Positions 1-9,813 of a DNA stretch of 64,000 bases are shown in pieces. The stretch is from Pseudoalteromonas sp. N1230-9 (GTDB lineage: Bacteria; Pseudomonadota; Gammaproteobacteria; Enterobacterales; Alteromonadaceae). Every line of letters starts with the position of its first letter. Position 1 is the stretch's first letter. The notes below the pieces were generated by a model, which made no database searches, had not been told where the DNA came from, and worked only from the letters and a program-made list of their open reading frames with translations. The position numbers and the translations under genes were made by a program. Where the stretch lies: contig NZ_CP090419.1 in NCBI RefSeq assembly GCF_032716425.1, forward strand, positions 711,501-775,500. The letters run 5' to 3'.

Positions 1-3
1 TTA

Positions 4-3000
4 ATGACTAAGTTTTTATCCAGAATTATCTTCTGTACCATTCTAATAGCCTGTTTATCTAGTCAAATCAGCTTTGCACAGGTCAAACGTTTATCAACAA
101 GTGAAGGCTTATCGCAAAGTTATGTCAACACCATGCTCATCGATAACAGCGGTTACTTATGGCTTTCAACTGAGGGCGGACTTAACCGTTATGATGGTTA
201 TGAAGTTGTTAACATTAAAGGCCCCAACGGTGAGCTTGAAGACGCAATTATTGATCGTATTTATCAAGACCCACAAGGGTATATCTGGATAGCGTCAATA
301 CAAGCAGGGTTATTTCGTTATGACCCTAGCGAAGATTCATATGAGCAATTTATCCCGAAACCGACTACCGAAGAGCAAATATTCATTGAATCGGTATTCA
401 GCATGGTTGCGGTAGATGATAAAACGCTTTGGTTAGGGCGAGGTCAGGATTTTGCAAAGCTTGACTTAGAAACCAAGCAAGTAACCTCATTATTTGAGAT
501 TCCAGAGCGAATAAAAAGCAGTGTCATTCGCGAGCTATACCCTTATAAAGGGTATATTTTTATGGGCACAAGTAACGGAGCATATGTATACCAAATTGCT
601 TCGGGAAAAGTGAGAAAGCTTGAACATTTGCAAGATAAACCAGCCCACATATATCAAAATTATGTAAAGTCTTTCGCTGTCGTCAATGACCAAACCTTAT
701 TAGTGGGTGCTGTGAAAGGCTTGTATAAGGTTGATATTAGCCAGCTTGATAAGATGTTTACAACACCTGATATTGCCTTTAATAATGAGCTGCTTGTACG
801 TGATTTAAATATTTGGAAAATCATTCAACAAGAATCAAAAGTGACCTTAGGAACAGATAAAGGGCTATTTGATTATACCCTAGCAACGAGAGAGTTGATA
901 AAAAATACCCGCCTGAAAAAGAGCGGTTACACGCTTGCTGACACCAGTATTATCGATGTAGTGAAAGATAGATCTGGTGGTATGTGGCTGGCAACTAAAA
1001 ATGATGGCGCATTTTACTTGTCCTACGATAACTATAACTTCATTAATGTTGTTGCTAGCTCAATTAAAGGCGATGGATTATCACATCACTCTATTTGGGG
1101 GCTGACTGAGTATCAAGGCCGCCTTTGGCTTGCCACTCATAATGGGTTAACTGCCGTCGATTTAGATACCTATGAAAGTGAAGTATATCTAAAAAACTAT
1201 CAAGTTGATCTGATCACAACAGAATTTAGCGTTTATCAAATCATGCCTTACAAAGGTAAACTGTGGTTGCACACTAATCGTGGTATTTTTAGCTTTGATC
1301 CGACAACAGGACAAGCTAATCCAGTCAAAACAGCAGATCCTGAACAGCAAGTTCTAATTAATGATTGGGTGCATGGTGTGTTATTGATGCCAACGGGGGA
1401 TCTACTTTATGTCCATCCAGATTATGGCATGTTTGCATATAATATTGATAACCAAAAAGTGACCCGTTTAGGTGGCAAATTTGATGAGTTTGAACCTTTT
1501 TTGGCCTATGGCTTTCTGCCTGCCTTATCAAGTAAACCGGATGCACCTCTTTTTTATAATGCGGGAATTTTGTATCAAGTAGACCCGCAGACCTTTGACT
1601 TAACAACAATTTATACTGTTCCTGAGCAACATGAAAACGTCGCTGTTAATGTTATGTCCTACATTATCGATAACAACAATGTATTGTGGTTATCTTTATC
1701 TAATTTCGGCTTAATAGGTCTTGATGCAACGACTTATGAGCATATCTACACAATCGATTTAGAAAAAAATAAACTCGGCACTTTGCTTTATGACATGGTG
1801 TTAGATGAAGCCGGTATGATTTGGATGAGTTCCCACAAAGGCTTGTGGCGTTTGAACCCCGAAAACTTACATTTCCAACAATTTACAGGGGCTGAAGGGT
1901 TACTTTCAACAGAGTTTAATAGTGGGGCATTCACACAACTAGAATCAGGGCAAATAGTCTATGGTACGCTGAAAGGGTTTACTTATTTTTACCCAATGGA
2001 TAACCACTATCAACAAGCTTTAATTGATCATGTCAATATTACGAACCTTGATCTCATGTCTCGTGATTTACCAGCAGAGCTCAAACAACCCATTGATAGT
2101 GTTGTGCTTGAACACGACGATATCGGCCTTGAAGTGGCCTTTTCAGCGATGGCATTTAACTACCAAGAGCGAATTATTTACGAGTATCAATTAGGGGATG
2201 GCCAAAAAACTTATACTCGCAACAATAATCGCGTTCTTTTTCCTAAATTAAGTGCTGGCAAATATCATTTAAAAGTTTGGGCAAAAGACCCTTTGACAGG
2301 TGAGCTAACGCCACCTGCGATTTTAAATATAGAAGTTAAATACCCCCTTTGGCGAGCCCCTCATTTTATTTTCTTATATATATTGCTGATTGCTCTACTG
2401 GTCGCAACGTGGGCTTACAGACGAAATCGTACGCAACAAATACTCCTTGCTGCCCACAAAGAGAGTAAAGAAAGTGAAGCCCGTCTTAAGCTCGCATTAG
2501 AAGGAAGCCACTCAGGGATGTGGGATTGGTCATCAAAAAGCCTCATTATCTATCAACCAAGGCTTAAGAATGAGCTTGGCTATGATGTTGATGGGGTCAA
2601 CTTGGATGATTACCTAGCCAAGATACATCCTCACGATAAACAAACATTTCGCCTTGAATGGTTAGAGTTTTTATCAACTGAAAAAGGTTACTTTAATTGT
2701 ACTTATCGGCTACGTCATGCGGATGGTCAATGGCGTTGGTATAAAGATTTCGGTAAGGTCGTTGAATGGCATGGGAATGTTCCTGAGAAAGTAGCTGGAA
2801 CTTATACGAATATGACCCGTGAGCTTGTCTTCGAGGAAAACGCGCGCTTGTTTGGTGCAGCCTTTGAACAAACGCGTGATTGGGTCTTTATTTTAGATAA
2901 AAATTTACGTATTCGAGCTACTAATAAATCATTTCAAGATGCCTTTGCTTTCCCTGCGGATCCTCGTTCAAGCCGCTCTCTAACATTAGGCTTATCTATA

Positions 3001-4509
3001 TCTGCACGTATTCATTACTTAAGGATCATGCAAAAATTGCAATCAGGTGAACATTTCTCTGCAGAGGATGTTGTTGCGGTTGCCAGTGGCGAAAAGCGTC
3101 AAGTGCTCATTAAGATAAGTGCAGTCGCTGGCAGTAATCGTCAATTAGATTGCTATGTGATTATTGTTACTGATATTAGTGCACAAAAGCTGGCTGAGAA
3201 TGAGCTTCATCTTCTGGCCAATTATGACAGCTTAACTGGCTTGCCTAACAAAACCTTATTTAGTGATCGTGTTAATCACGCCATTGAGCAAGCAGATTAT
3301 CATCGTACAAAAGCGGCTTTATTGAATGTAGATATAAAGCGTTTTAAAAATTTTAATGATTCGCTAGGACATGAAGAATCTGACGAGCTTATAAAGCGGG
3401 TTGCAAAACGTTTAAAGCAGGTACTACGTCCACAAGATAGTCTTGCTCGGTTTGACGGCAATGAGTTTATGATTCTTGCAGAGGACTTTAAGCGTATAGA
3501 TGAGATACTCGCATTGTGTGCAAGTGTGATGGAGAGTGTTGAAAGCCACATTGAGCTTAGCTTGCAAGCCGTTAAAGTTAATTTGAGTGTTGGCGTTGCA
3601 ATTTACCCTGATGATGCTAACAACACCAAAGCATTACTCAAAGCTGCAAATGTAGCGCTATACCATGCGAAAGGACATGTTGAAGGGAGCTATCAGTTTT
3701 ATAAGCAGGAGATGAACTTGCAAGTTCAACGCACCTTGCATTTAGAATCTCAATTAAGCAAAGCATATCAAGAGCATGAATTTTGTAATTATTATCAGCC
3801 AATTATTAGTGCAAAAACGCAGCAAGTTGCAGGTCTTGAAGTATTACTACGTTGGCCTAGTAATGATAATTACCAACCAGAAGATTTTGCAAACGCCGCT
3901 GAAAGCTCGGGCTTAATCACAAAAATTATGCTGCAAACTTTATCTCGAGCACTGATTGAGCTTCGTCAGTGGCGCATAACACACCCTGAGTTATATGTTT
4001 CAATTAACCTATCAGCGCTTGATTTTGAAAGTACTCATCTCGTTGAGAATATTCATCAGGCACTGGATACATCAGAAATTCCGCCAAGTGCTGTGGTTTT
4101 TGAGATCACAGAGTCCGTGATGATGCATGATTCAAATAAAGCGCAGCAGAGTATGGAAAAACTTAAAGCGTTAGGCTGTCGAATTTATATCGATGATTTT
4201 GGAACTGGCTACGCGTCACTCACCTATTTAAAACGCTTTCCTGTCGATGTGTTGAAAATAGATAAGAGCTTTGTACATGATATTGGTATTGATAAAGATG
4301 ATGAAGCGATTATTAATTCGACACTAACCCTTGCTCGCAGCTTAGGGAAGGAATGTGTCGCTGAGGGGGTCGAAAATAAGACACAACTTCACTTTTTACG
4401 CCAATTAGGGTGCGAATATTTTCAAGGTTATTTATTTAGTAAGCCTGTACCTGGCGACTCGGTTAGCCCATTATTAAACGCCTATTGGCAAGATGAGTTT
4501 ACTGAATAA
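4..4509 (+). CDS. Beta-propeller sensor with PAS, GGDEF and EAL domains
   Basis: A 1501-aa inner-membrane signalling protein predicted to control cyclic-di-GMP. It has a signal peptide (about residues 1-25), a large periplasmic two-component-regulator-type beta-propeller (about 30-680) with repeated 'GYLWLST..GLNRYD'-like blades, a Y_Y_Y-type domain (about 690-775) and one transmembrane helix near residue 787. Two PAS-like domains (about 825-1060), a GGDEF domain (about 1065-1225) and an EAL domain (about 1240-1490) follow. The GGDEF signature reads DGNEF, so cyclase activity is doubtful. The EAL part keeps EVLLRW, the ITES motif and DDFGTGYAS, so phosphodiesterase activity is likely. The ligand sensed by the propeller is unknown. 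The ATG lies 4 bases into the window, so its promoter is not visible. Confidence 0.93.
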   Translation: MTKFLSRIIFCTILIACLSSQISFAQVKRLSTSEGLSQSYVNTMLIDNSGYLWLSTEGGLNRYDGYEVVNIKGPNGELEDAIIDRIYQDPQGYIWIASIQAGLFRYDPSEDSYEQFIPKPTTEEQIFIESVFSMVAVDDKTLWLGRGQDFAKLDLETKQVTSLFEIPERIKSSVIRELYPYKGYIFMGTSNGAYVYQIASGKVRKLEHLQDKPAHIYQNYVKSFAVVNDQTLLVGAVKGLYKVDISQLDKMFTTPDIAFNNELLVRDLNIWKIIQQESKVTLGTDKGLFDYTLATRELIKNTRLKKSGYTLADTSIIDVVKDRSGGMWLATKNDGAFYLSYDNYNFINVVASSIKGDGLSHHSIWGLTEYQGRLWLATHNGLTAVDLDTYESEVYLKNYQVDLITTEFSVYQIMPYKGKLWLHTNRGIFSFDPTTGQANPVKTADPEQQVLINDWVHGVLLMPTGDLLYVHPDYGMFAYNIDNQKVTRLGGKFDEFEPFLAYGFLPALSSKPDAPLFYNAGILYQVDPQTFDLTTIYTVPEQHENVAVNVMSYIIDNNNVLWLSLSNFGLIGLDATTYEHIYTIDLEKNKLGTLLYDMVLDEAGMIWMSSHKGLWRLNPENLHFQQFTGAEGLLSTEFNSGAFTQLESGQIVYGTLKGFTYFYPMDNHYQQALIDHVNITNLDLMSRDLPAELKQPIDSVVLEHDDIGLEVAFSAMAFNYQERIIYEYQLGDGQKTYTRNNNRVLFPKLSAGKYHLKVWAKDPLTGELTPPAILNIEVKYPLWRAPHFIFLYILLIALLVATWAYRRNRTQQILLAAHKESKESEARLKLALEGSHSGMWDWSSKSLIIYQPRLKNELGYDVDGVNLDDYLAKIHPHDKQTFRLEWLEFLSTEKGYFNCTYRLRHADGQWRWYKDFGKVVEWHGNVPEKVAGTYTNMTRELVFEENARLFGAAFEQTRDWVFILDKNLRIRATNKSFQDAFAFPADPRSSRSLTLGLSISARIHYLRIMQKLQSGEHFSAEDVVAVASGEKRQVLIKISAVAGSNRQLDCYVIIVTDISAQKLAENELHLLANYDSLTGLPNKTLFSDRVNHAIEQADYHRTKAALLNVDIKRFKNFNDSLGHEESDELIKRVAKRLKQVLRPQDSLARFDGNEFMILAEDFKRIDEILALCASVMESVESHIELSLQAVKVNLSVGVAIYPDDANNTKALLKAANVALYHAKGHVEGSYQFYKQEMNLQVQRTLHLESQLSKAYQEHEFCNYYQPIISAKTQQVAGLEVLLRWPSNDNYQPEDFANAAESSGLITKIMLQTLSRALIELRQWRITHPELYVSINLSALDFESTHLVENIHQALDTSEIPPSAVVFEITESVMMHDSNKAQQSMEKLKALGCRIYIDDFGTGYASLTYLKRFPVDVLKIDKSFVHDIGIDKDDEAIINSTLTLARSLGKECVAEGVENKTQLHFLRQLGCEYFQGYLFSKPVPGDSVSPLLNAYWQDEFTE

Positions 4510-4532
4510 AACCCTAATGCGCGATTAAAATG

Positions 4533-5480
4533 CTAGTCTTGGCGTTTTCCGCAGTGGCGGCAATAAAGGCTACGGTTACGGTTTTTTAATTCATTATGAA
4601 TCGCTTTATTCGCTTCTTGCTGACTCAGCCCGAGTTTATAGCGCAAGTTCTCTAAGTGCTCTTGCTCAACGGGGGTCAGGTGGCCATCCTCAATCGCTTC
4701 GTGGACGGCATCAGTAAATAGTTGCCTACGTTTACGTAATTGCTCAGAGAAGCTTGACGCGAGTAAACCTGTCGGAATTGCGACCATGCCCATACTCACT
4801 AAGGTGATTGCACCACCAAAGAGCCGCCCGAGTGGAGTTATTGGCACAACGTCGCCATAACCAACCGTTGTCAGTGTAACCATTGCCCACCACATTGCTG
4901 CAGGTATGGAGCCAAATTTATCGGGCTGTACATCATGCTCTATTAAGTAAATGCCGCATGAGGCAATGATTAATACCACTGCCATGATAAAAAATGCGGC
5001 GAGTAAGGAGCTGCTTTCTTCACGAAATGAATTAAGAAGCAGTTGCATGGCACGTGAGTAACGCGTGAGTTTAAAAATACGCATTAGCCTCAGAACACGT
5101 AAGAAGCGTAAATCAACACTCACAAATACCATTAACAGAGTGGGCAAAATAGCAATCAGATCAATTAAGGCTAATGGGGTAAATAAGTACTTTATGCGAA
5201 TTTTAGAGTTCGTTAAGGGGCTTTCTTTATGCACGCTTTTATCCACGCTAGACCAAAGCCTTAATATGTATTCTAAGGTGAAAATGGCGACCGATACCAA
5301 CTCTAAAGTTAAAAACTCCTGATGATATTGCTTTGCCAAAGGACCAACTGACTCTAATACAATAGCAATAACATTGATCATGATAAGTGACATCAAGAAC
5401 ACATCGAGTGCTCGACCTACTCTGCGGTATTTACCATTCCCTTCAAAAACACGGGCAGTATAATTTCTTAAACGATGCAC
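4533..5480 (-). CDS. Voltage-gated-type potassium/ion channel
   Basis: A 315-aa inner-membrane cation channel of the six-transmembrane Kv type. Hydrophobic segments S1-S3 are followed by an arginine-rich S4-like helix (about residues 123-145, RFLRVLRLMRIFK) and then a pore loop with the K+ selectivity motif TVGYGD near residue 203. The C-terminal cytoplasmic tail (about 240-315) is charged and ends with a CRHC pair, which could bind metal. The start is GTG at 5480; there is only a weak Shine-Dalgarno sequence. It converges with the propeller sensor gene (24-bp gap) and lies 16 bp downstream of the acetyltransferase gene, so it may be co-transcribed with it. Potassium selectivity is inferred from the motif. 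Confidence 0.9.
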   Translation of the reverse strand: MHRLRNYTARVFEGNGKYRRVGRALDVFLMSLIMINVIAIVLESVGPLAKQYHQEFLTLELVSVAIFTLEYILRLWSSVDKSVHKESPLTNSKIRIKYLFTPLALIDLIAILPTLLMVFVSVDLRFLRVLRLMRIFKLTRYSRAMQLLLNSFREESSSLLAAFFIMAVVLIIASCGIYLIEHDVQPDKFGSIPAAMWWAMVTLTTVGYGDVVPITPLGRLFGGAITLVSMGMVAIPTGLLASSFSEQLRKRRQLFTDAVHEAIEDGHLTPVEQEHLENLRYKLGLSQQEANKAIHNELKNRNRSLYCRHCGKRQD

Positions 5481-5496
5481 AATAATGATCCGTTTT

Positions 5497-8166
5497 TTAG
5501 TTTAACTGTAGCACCATATTAATGCTGCCTTCTTCAAAGTCGCGAGTGATTTTAAAACCAAGTTTACGGGCAAGCTCTATCATGCCTGTATTTTCCGGTA
5601 ATGTTATACCAGCAATTTGTTTAACTCCTTGGTTTTTGCAGTGCTCAATGGCAGCATTCATTAATATGCTGCCGAGCCCCAAACCTTGGCAGTCTGAGCG
5701 TACCACAATCGCGAATTCTGCCTCTTGTTTGTCAGGGTCCATTAATACCCGAGAAACGCCAAGGGTGCACGCTGAACCATTTTGTTCTTGGCTCACAATA
5801 AACGCCATTTCTCGGTCATAATCAATTTGCGTCATTTTTGCGAGTTGATCGTGATTAAATTGAGGCAGCTCACCAAAAAAGCGCTTGTATCTATCCTCTT
5901 TAGTTAAAGATTGATCAAACTCTAAATGTGCTTGTTCATCTTCTGGCTTTATTGGCCGCAATTGCGCTTGGGTATTGTTTTTAAGCGTTACATCTTTCAC
6001 CAATTCAATAGGGTAAGGACGAATACATAGACGTTTACGGTTTGCCTTGGCTTTATAACGACTGAGTCCTATGGTGGCATCAAGCACTAAAAACTGACCG
6101 TTACTAGCCAAAATAGGGTTAAGCTCAACACTGGTTATATCAGGCTGGTCGATCACTAACTGAGAAATTCGTGTTAGTAGAGCGCATAAACGGTACTTGT
6201 CGACTTTTTCAGGGAGTACTCTATCTTTTAGCACGCCTTTATCGTGTGCCGCAGCAATTAAGTATTTTGCCAGATTCATATTCAAAGGAGGGAGCGCTAC
6301 AGCAGCTTGCCCAAACTCAAGCCCAGTGCCTGCTTCACCCAGCAATATAACGGGACCAAAGTTGGGTTCTGTTTTAATTGCAATGCGCAGTTCATTGGCG
6401 CCAGCCCGCGGTGCCATTTTTTGTAGCGAAAACCCTTCAATATGAGCATCAGGGTAGGTGTTTTTGATACGAAGTAGCATCGCAAAGGCAGTTTGTTCGA
6501 CTTCTTGCGCATCATTTAGGTTAAGTACCACACCGCCTACTTCTGACTTTGATGGAATGCTTGGGCTAATTAACTTTAATGCCACAGGAAAGCCAAGTTC
6601 GATAGCTTGCTCTTTTGCTTCCGTTGGCGTGTAAGCAACCTCAGTTTGAATACAGTCAATGCCATAGTGAGTAAGAATTTGACTTGCTTCGTGGGTTGAT
6701 AAATAGCTTTGTTCTTCCGCTAAAAACTCATTGACTACAGCGCGCGCAGCTTCTTTATTTATTTTAGCATCATCGGTATTGGATTCTGGCGTTTGTGTTA
6801 AGTGCTTTTGATTTCGACGATAACTGACCAAGTGCATAAATGCACCAACCGCCCCTTCAGGGGTGCGGTAAGTTGGAATCGCATTGTTAGCACAGACTTT
6901 GCGTGCTGCATACGCGGCGTCTTCACCCATAAAGTTAGTCATGACATAAGGGCGTGCCATTTTTGGGATTTTTTGTAAGGTTTCGACAATGATCTCTGCG
7001 TAATCCTCACTCGGCGCAAGCGCGGACGGAGTGTGAATAATGAGTAAGTTTTTAACCTCTTTTGCTTGCAGTAAGATTTCGAGTGCTTGCTGATAACGCC
7101 TCGGAGCAGAGTCACCAAAAATATCCACTGGGTTTGAGGTCATCTCTGATTGTGGGATCACTCTATTTAGTGCTGAGCGTGTTTCATCACTTAGCTCCGC
7201 GAGTTTACCAGAGCTTTGCAATAACGTGTCCACAGCCATGACCCCAGGGCCCCCCCCATTTGTTAAAATAGTGAGCTGTTCAACTTTTAGAAGTTTAGGG
7301 TGCATTGCTAGAGTTTGTGTTGCAGCAAATAGCTCTCTAAGGTCATTTACCCTTAGCATACCTGCGCGTTGAAAAAGTGCGTCGTACACTGCGTCTGAGC
7401 TTTGTTTACCCCCAGTGTGAATCTCAGCAGCAAGTGCCCCTGCACTGGTTTTTCCGGTTTTAATCGCAATGACAGGTTTGCTGAATGCGGCTGCCCGTGC
7501 TGCGGAAATAAAGCTGCGGATATCTTCAATGTTATCAATGTATAAAAGAATAGCTTTGGTTTTGGCATCTCGACCTAAAAAGTCGAGTAGTTCATCAAAA
7601 TTGATATCAATGCAGTCACCTACAGAGACAAAATACGAGAAGCCAATTTCTTTATTTTTAGCCCAATCAAGAATTGTGGAGCAAACTGCGGCTGATTGAG
7701 AAACAAAGGCAAGTTTTCCAGGACTTGCAACCGTGTGCGAAAAGCTCGCATTTAAGCCAATGTGAGGAATTAACAACCCCAAACAGTTAGGCCCAAGTAA
7801 CGACACATTTGCTGCCTGTGCAGCGTCTTTTAAATGCTGCTTTTGGTCAGGGTTGAGGCCTGCTGCGATGATGACAGCATGTTTACAGCCAAGCTCACCT
7901 AATTCTTTGATTATGTCTATTAAGGTGTTTTTATTAGTACAAATAACGGCAAGGTCTGGCACTTTTGGTAAACTGGCGATACTCGGGTAAGCGAGCACAC
8001 CATGCACTGCGCTGTGATTTAAACTCACCGGCATAATTGGGCCTTTGAATCCACCCTGTAGCAAATTACGCATAACCACAAAACCAGCACGATTAGGTGA
8101 GTTTGACGCGCCAATGACAGCGACTGAAGATGGATTAAAAAATTGGCTAATACGTTTAACGCTCAT
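5497..8166 (-). CDS. pat: Protein lysine acetyltransferase Pat (NDP-forming acyl-CoA synthetase fused to GNAT)
   Basis: An 889-aa protein close in length and layout to the enterobacterial Pat/PatZ (YfiQ) enzyme, which acetylates lysines of metabolic enzymes such as acetyl-CoA synthetase. A CoA-binding domain (about residues 1-140, with the VIGAS nucleotide loop), succinyl-CoA-ligase-like domains including an HTGGK segment near residue 250, and an ATP-grasp region (about 480-700) precede a C-terminal GNAT domain (about 730-889). The GNAT acetyl-CoA loop reads CQGLGLGSILM. In this family the synthetase half is usually a regulatory acyl-CoA sensor. The ATG has a good AAGGAA ribosome binding site 5 bases upstream. 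It is divergent from the SIMPL gene. Confidence 0.92.
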   Translation of the reverse strand: MSVKRISQFFNPSSVAVIGASNSPNRAGFVVMRNLLQGGFKGPIMPVSLNHSAVHGVLAYPSIASLPKVPDLAVICTNKNTLIDIIKELGELGCKHAVIIAAGLNPDQKQHLKDAAQAANVSLLGPNCLGLLIPHIGLNASFSHTVASPGKLAFVSQSAAVCSTILDWAKNKEIGFSYFVSVGDCIDINFDELLDFLGRDAKTKAILLYIDNIEDIRSFISAARAAAFSKPVIAIKTGKTSAGALAAEIHTGGKQSSDAVYDALFQRAGMLRVNDLRELFAATQTLAMHPKLLKVEQLTILTNGGGPGVMAVDTLLQSSGKLAELSDETRSALNRVIPQSEMTSNPVDIFGDSAPRRYQQALEILLQAKEVKNLLIIHTPSALAPSEDYAEIIVETLQKIPKMARPYVMTNFMGEDAAYAARKVCANNAIPTYRTPEGAVGAFMHLVSYRRNQKHLTQTPESNTDDAKINKEAARAVVNEFLAEEQSYLSTHEASQILTHYGIDCIQTEVAYTPTEAKEQAIELGFPVALKLISPSIPSKSEVGGVVLNLNDAQEVEQTAFAMLLRIKNTYPDAHIEGFSLQKMAPRAGANELRIAIKTEPNFGPVILLGEAGTGLEFGQAAVALPPLNMNLAKYLIAAAHDKGVLKDRVLPEKVDKYRLCALLTRISQLVIDQPDITSVELNPILASNGQFLVLDATIGLSRYKAKANRKRLCIRPYPIELVKDVTLKNNTQAQLRPIKPEDEQAHLEFDQSLTKEDRYKRFFGELPQFNHDQLAKMTQIDYDREMAFIVSQEQNGSACTLGVSRVLMDPDKQEAEFAIVVRSDCQGLGLGSILMNAAIEHCKNQGVKQIAGITLPENTGMIELARKLGFKITRDFEEGSINMVLQLN

Positions 8167-8308
8167 GCTATTTCCTTCGCTTGCGCTTAGTTGTAAACAT
8201 TTCAGGGTCTGTTAAGTTTATATACATAAGATAACCCTTTTATATAAGATAACCTGTTTACTGCGACTTTTCGAGTCAAAAACAGTGACCTACATCAAGG
8301 AGATAAGC

Positions 8309-9025
8309 ATGAATAAAGCGCAGCCGTTTAATGTCATAATTGCCGCGATTGCATTAACGATTGGTTTATTGGGGCTGGGCTTTATTTTAAAAAGTGCTGC
8401 GCTTGATGTAAAAGCCATGGAGCGTACTGTACAAGTTAAAGGCTTGGCTGAAATGGAAGTTGCCGCAGACACCGTTATTTGGCCGTTACAGTTTTCTGAT
8501 GCCGATAATAACCTTGAAAAGTTAGTCGGGCGTGTTGAAAATAAAAACGATGCGGTCGTTGCGTTTTTGAAGTTAAATGGCTTTAGCGATGAAGAAATTA
8601 GCACGGGCAGCCAGTCAATAATTGACAAGCAAGCACGCGAATATGGTGGAGAAAATCAGCAATTTCGTTATATCGCTCGTTCCAATGTTATCGTCTATTC
8701 TAATGATATTGAAAAAGTTCAACACGCACTGAGTCAAGTTAATCAGTTGGCAAAGCAAGGAATTGCTATAGTGCAAGACAATTACGAAACACGCATTCAA
8801 TACTTATTTAATGGCCTTAATGAGATAAAGCCTGCCATGGTTCAGCAAGCGACAGAAAAAGCCCGCGAAGTGGCGATGAAATTTGCCAAAGACTCACAGT
8901 CTAAACTTGGTAAAATCAAAACAGCTCGTCAAGGTCAGTTTTCGATTTCAGATAGGGATTCTAATACACCGCAGCTTAAAAAGGTGCGAGTCGTTACCAG
9001 CGTTGAATATTACTTATCTGACTAA
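8309..9025 (+). CDS. SIMPL (DUF541) domain protein
   Basis: A 238-aa predicted periplasmic or membrane-anchored protein of the SIMPL/DUF541 family. An N-terminal hydrophobic helix (about residues 8-30) acts as signal or anchor, followed by the family core with VQVKGLAEMEVAADTVIWPL. I chose the ATG at 8309 because AAGGAG sits 6 bases upstream; an in-frame GTG at 8285 has no such site. Family members have been linked to oxidative stress resistance and outer-membrane integrity, but no catalytic activity is established and I see no active-site signature. It is monocistronic, divergent from pat and convergent with the ankyrin-like gene 5 bp away. Confidence 0.85.
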   Translation: MNKAQPFNVIIAAIALTIGLLGLGFILKSAALDVKAMERTVQVKGLAEMEVAADTVIWPLQFSDADNNLEKLVGRVENKNDAVVAFLKLNGFSDEEISTGSQSIIDKQAREYGGENQQFRYIARSNVIVYSNDIEKVQHALSQVNQLAKQGIAIVQDNYETRIQYLFNGLNEIKPAMVQQATEKAREVAMKFAKDSQSKLGKIKTARQGQFSISDRDSNTPQLKKVRVVTSVEYYLSD

Positions 9026-9030
9026 TTAAC

Positions 9031-9711
9031 CTAGCGTAGTGTAGCGACAATCATATTAGTTGGAGTTTGTAAGTAGGCTGCACACAGGAGTATCTTAGAC
9101 TCTGTTAAGCTTGGTTTATTAACACCATAAAAGCGCTTTAAAGCGGTGAGTAAAGCATGACTTGCACTTTTATGATGTGTTTGATCTACTTCCATCATTG
9201 CCAGTAAAGCAGAAAACTCATGTTTTGCTGGCATCTGTGTGTTGTTATTACAAGCAATGTAACATCCTATCGGGGTTAACCCTTGTTGGTTTTGCGCTTT
9301 TAGTGCGACAGCTAAGCTTTCATTGCTTTCAAATAACATCAGAGAGCGTAAGTAATTAAAGGGGAGTTTATTTGCTTGGCAATGGCTAAACAGGTGATGT
9401 AATAGGTTGTTACCCTGTTGATCTGTAATATTAAAAGCGTTTTGAAATTTGAGCCCTGGCGTGAAAAAACTGAGTTTGTCGATATCATCAATAAAGCCGA
9501 CAGCTTCGTTAGGAAGTGGGCTTGCTTCGAGCAAATGTGCAGCAACATTTTGTAAAAATAGGTATTTTACTTCGCTGCTATTTGCTAATTGATATAGGTG
9601 TTGTAACTGCGCTGCTTGCAATACGCTCGACAAACCTTGGTAATCAGTGAGTAATTCTTTTAACTGATGATGTTGGAGTCGGCTGTTAAGTTGTTCAATA
9701 GCGCTTAGCAT
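9031..9711 (-). CDS. Ankyrin-like hypothetical protein
   Basis: A 226-aa soluble, leucine-rich helical protein with no signal peptide. The segments around 'NITDQQGNNLLHHLFSHC' and 'KAQNQQGLTPIGCYIACNN' (about residues 100-175) resemble ankyrin repeats (a G-N/T-P-L/I-type helix start), which suggests a protein-binding role. I selected the ATG at 9711, preceded by GAGAG, over an in-frame TTG at 9723. It lies downstream of the DUF885 gene in the same direction but beyond that gene's terminator, so it is probably its own unit. The function is not recognised. Confidence 0.65.
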   Translation of the reverse strand: MLSAIEQLNSRLQHHQLKELLTDYQGLSSVLQAAQLQHLYQLANSSEVKYLFLQNVAAHLLEASPLPNEAVGFIDDIDKLSFFTPGLKFQNAFNITDQQGNNLLHHLFSHCQANKLPFNYLRSLMLFESNESLAVALKAQNQQGLTPIGCYIACNNNTQMPAKHEFSALLAMMEVDQTHHKSASHALLTALKRFYGVNKPSLTESKILLCAAYLQTPTNMIVATLR

Positions 9712-9773
9712 GAAGTCTCTCAATTATTATTCTTTGGGGTAGGTATAGCTATTTATAGCGTGTTTATCAGTAA

Positions 9774-9799
9774 TAAAAAAGGCCGCAAAGCGGCCTTTT
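9774..9799 (-). terminator. Intrinsic terminator of the DUF885 gene
   Basis: A perfect hairpin AAGGCCGC-TTT-GCGGCCTT followed on the minus strand by a T run, 14 bp after the stop of the DUF885 lipoprotein gene. Confidence 0.85.
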
Positions 9800-9813
9800 A
9801 ATCAATTATGCTA

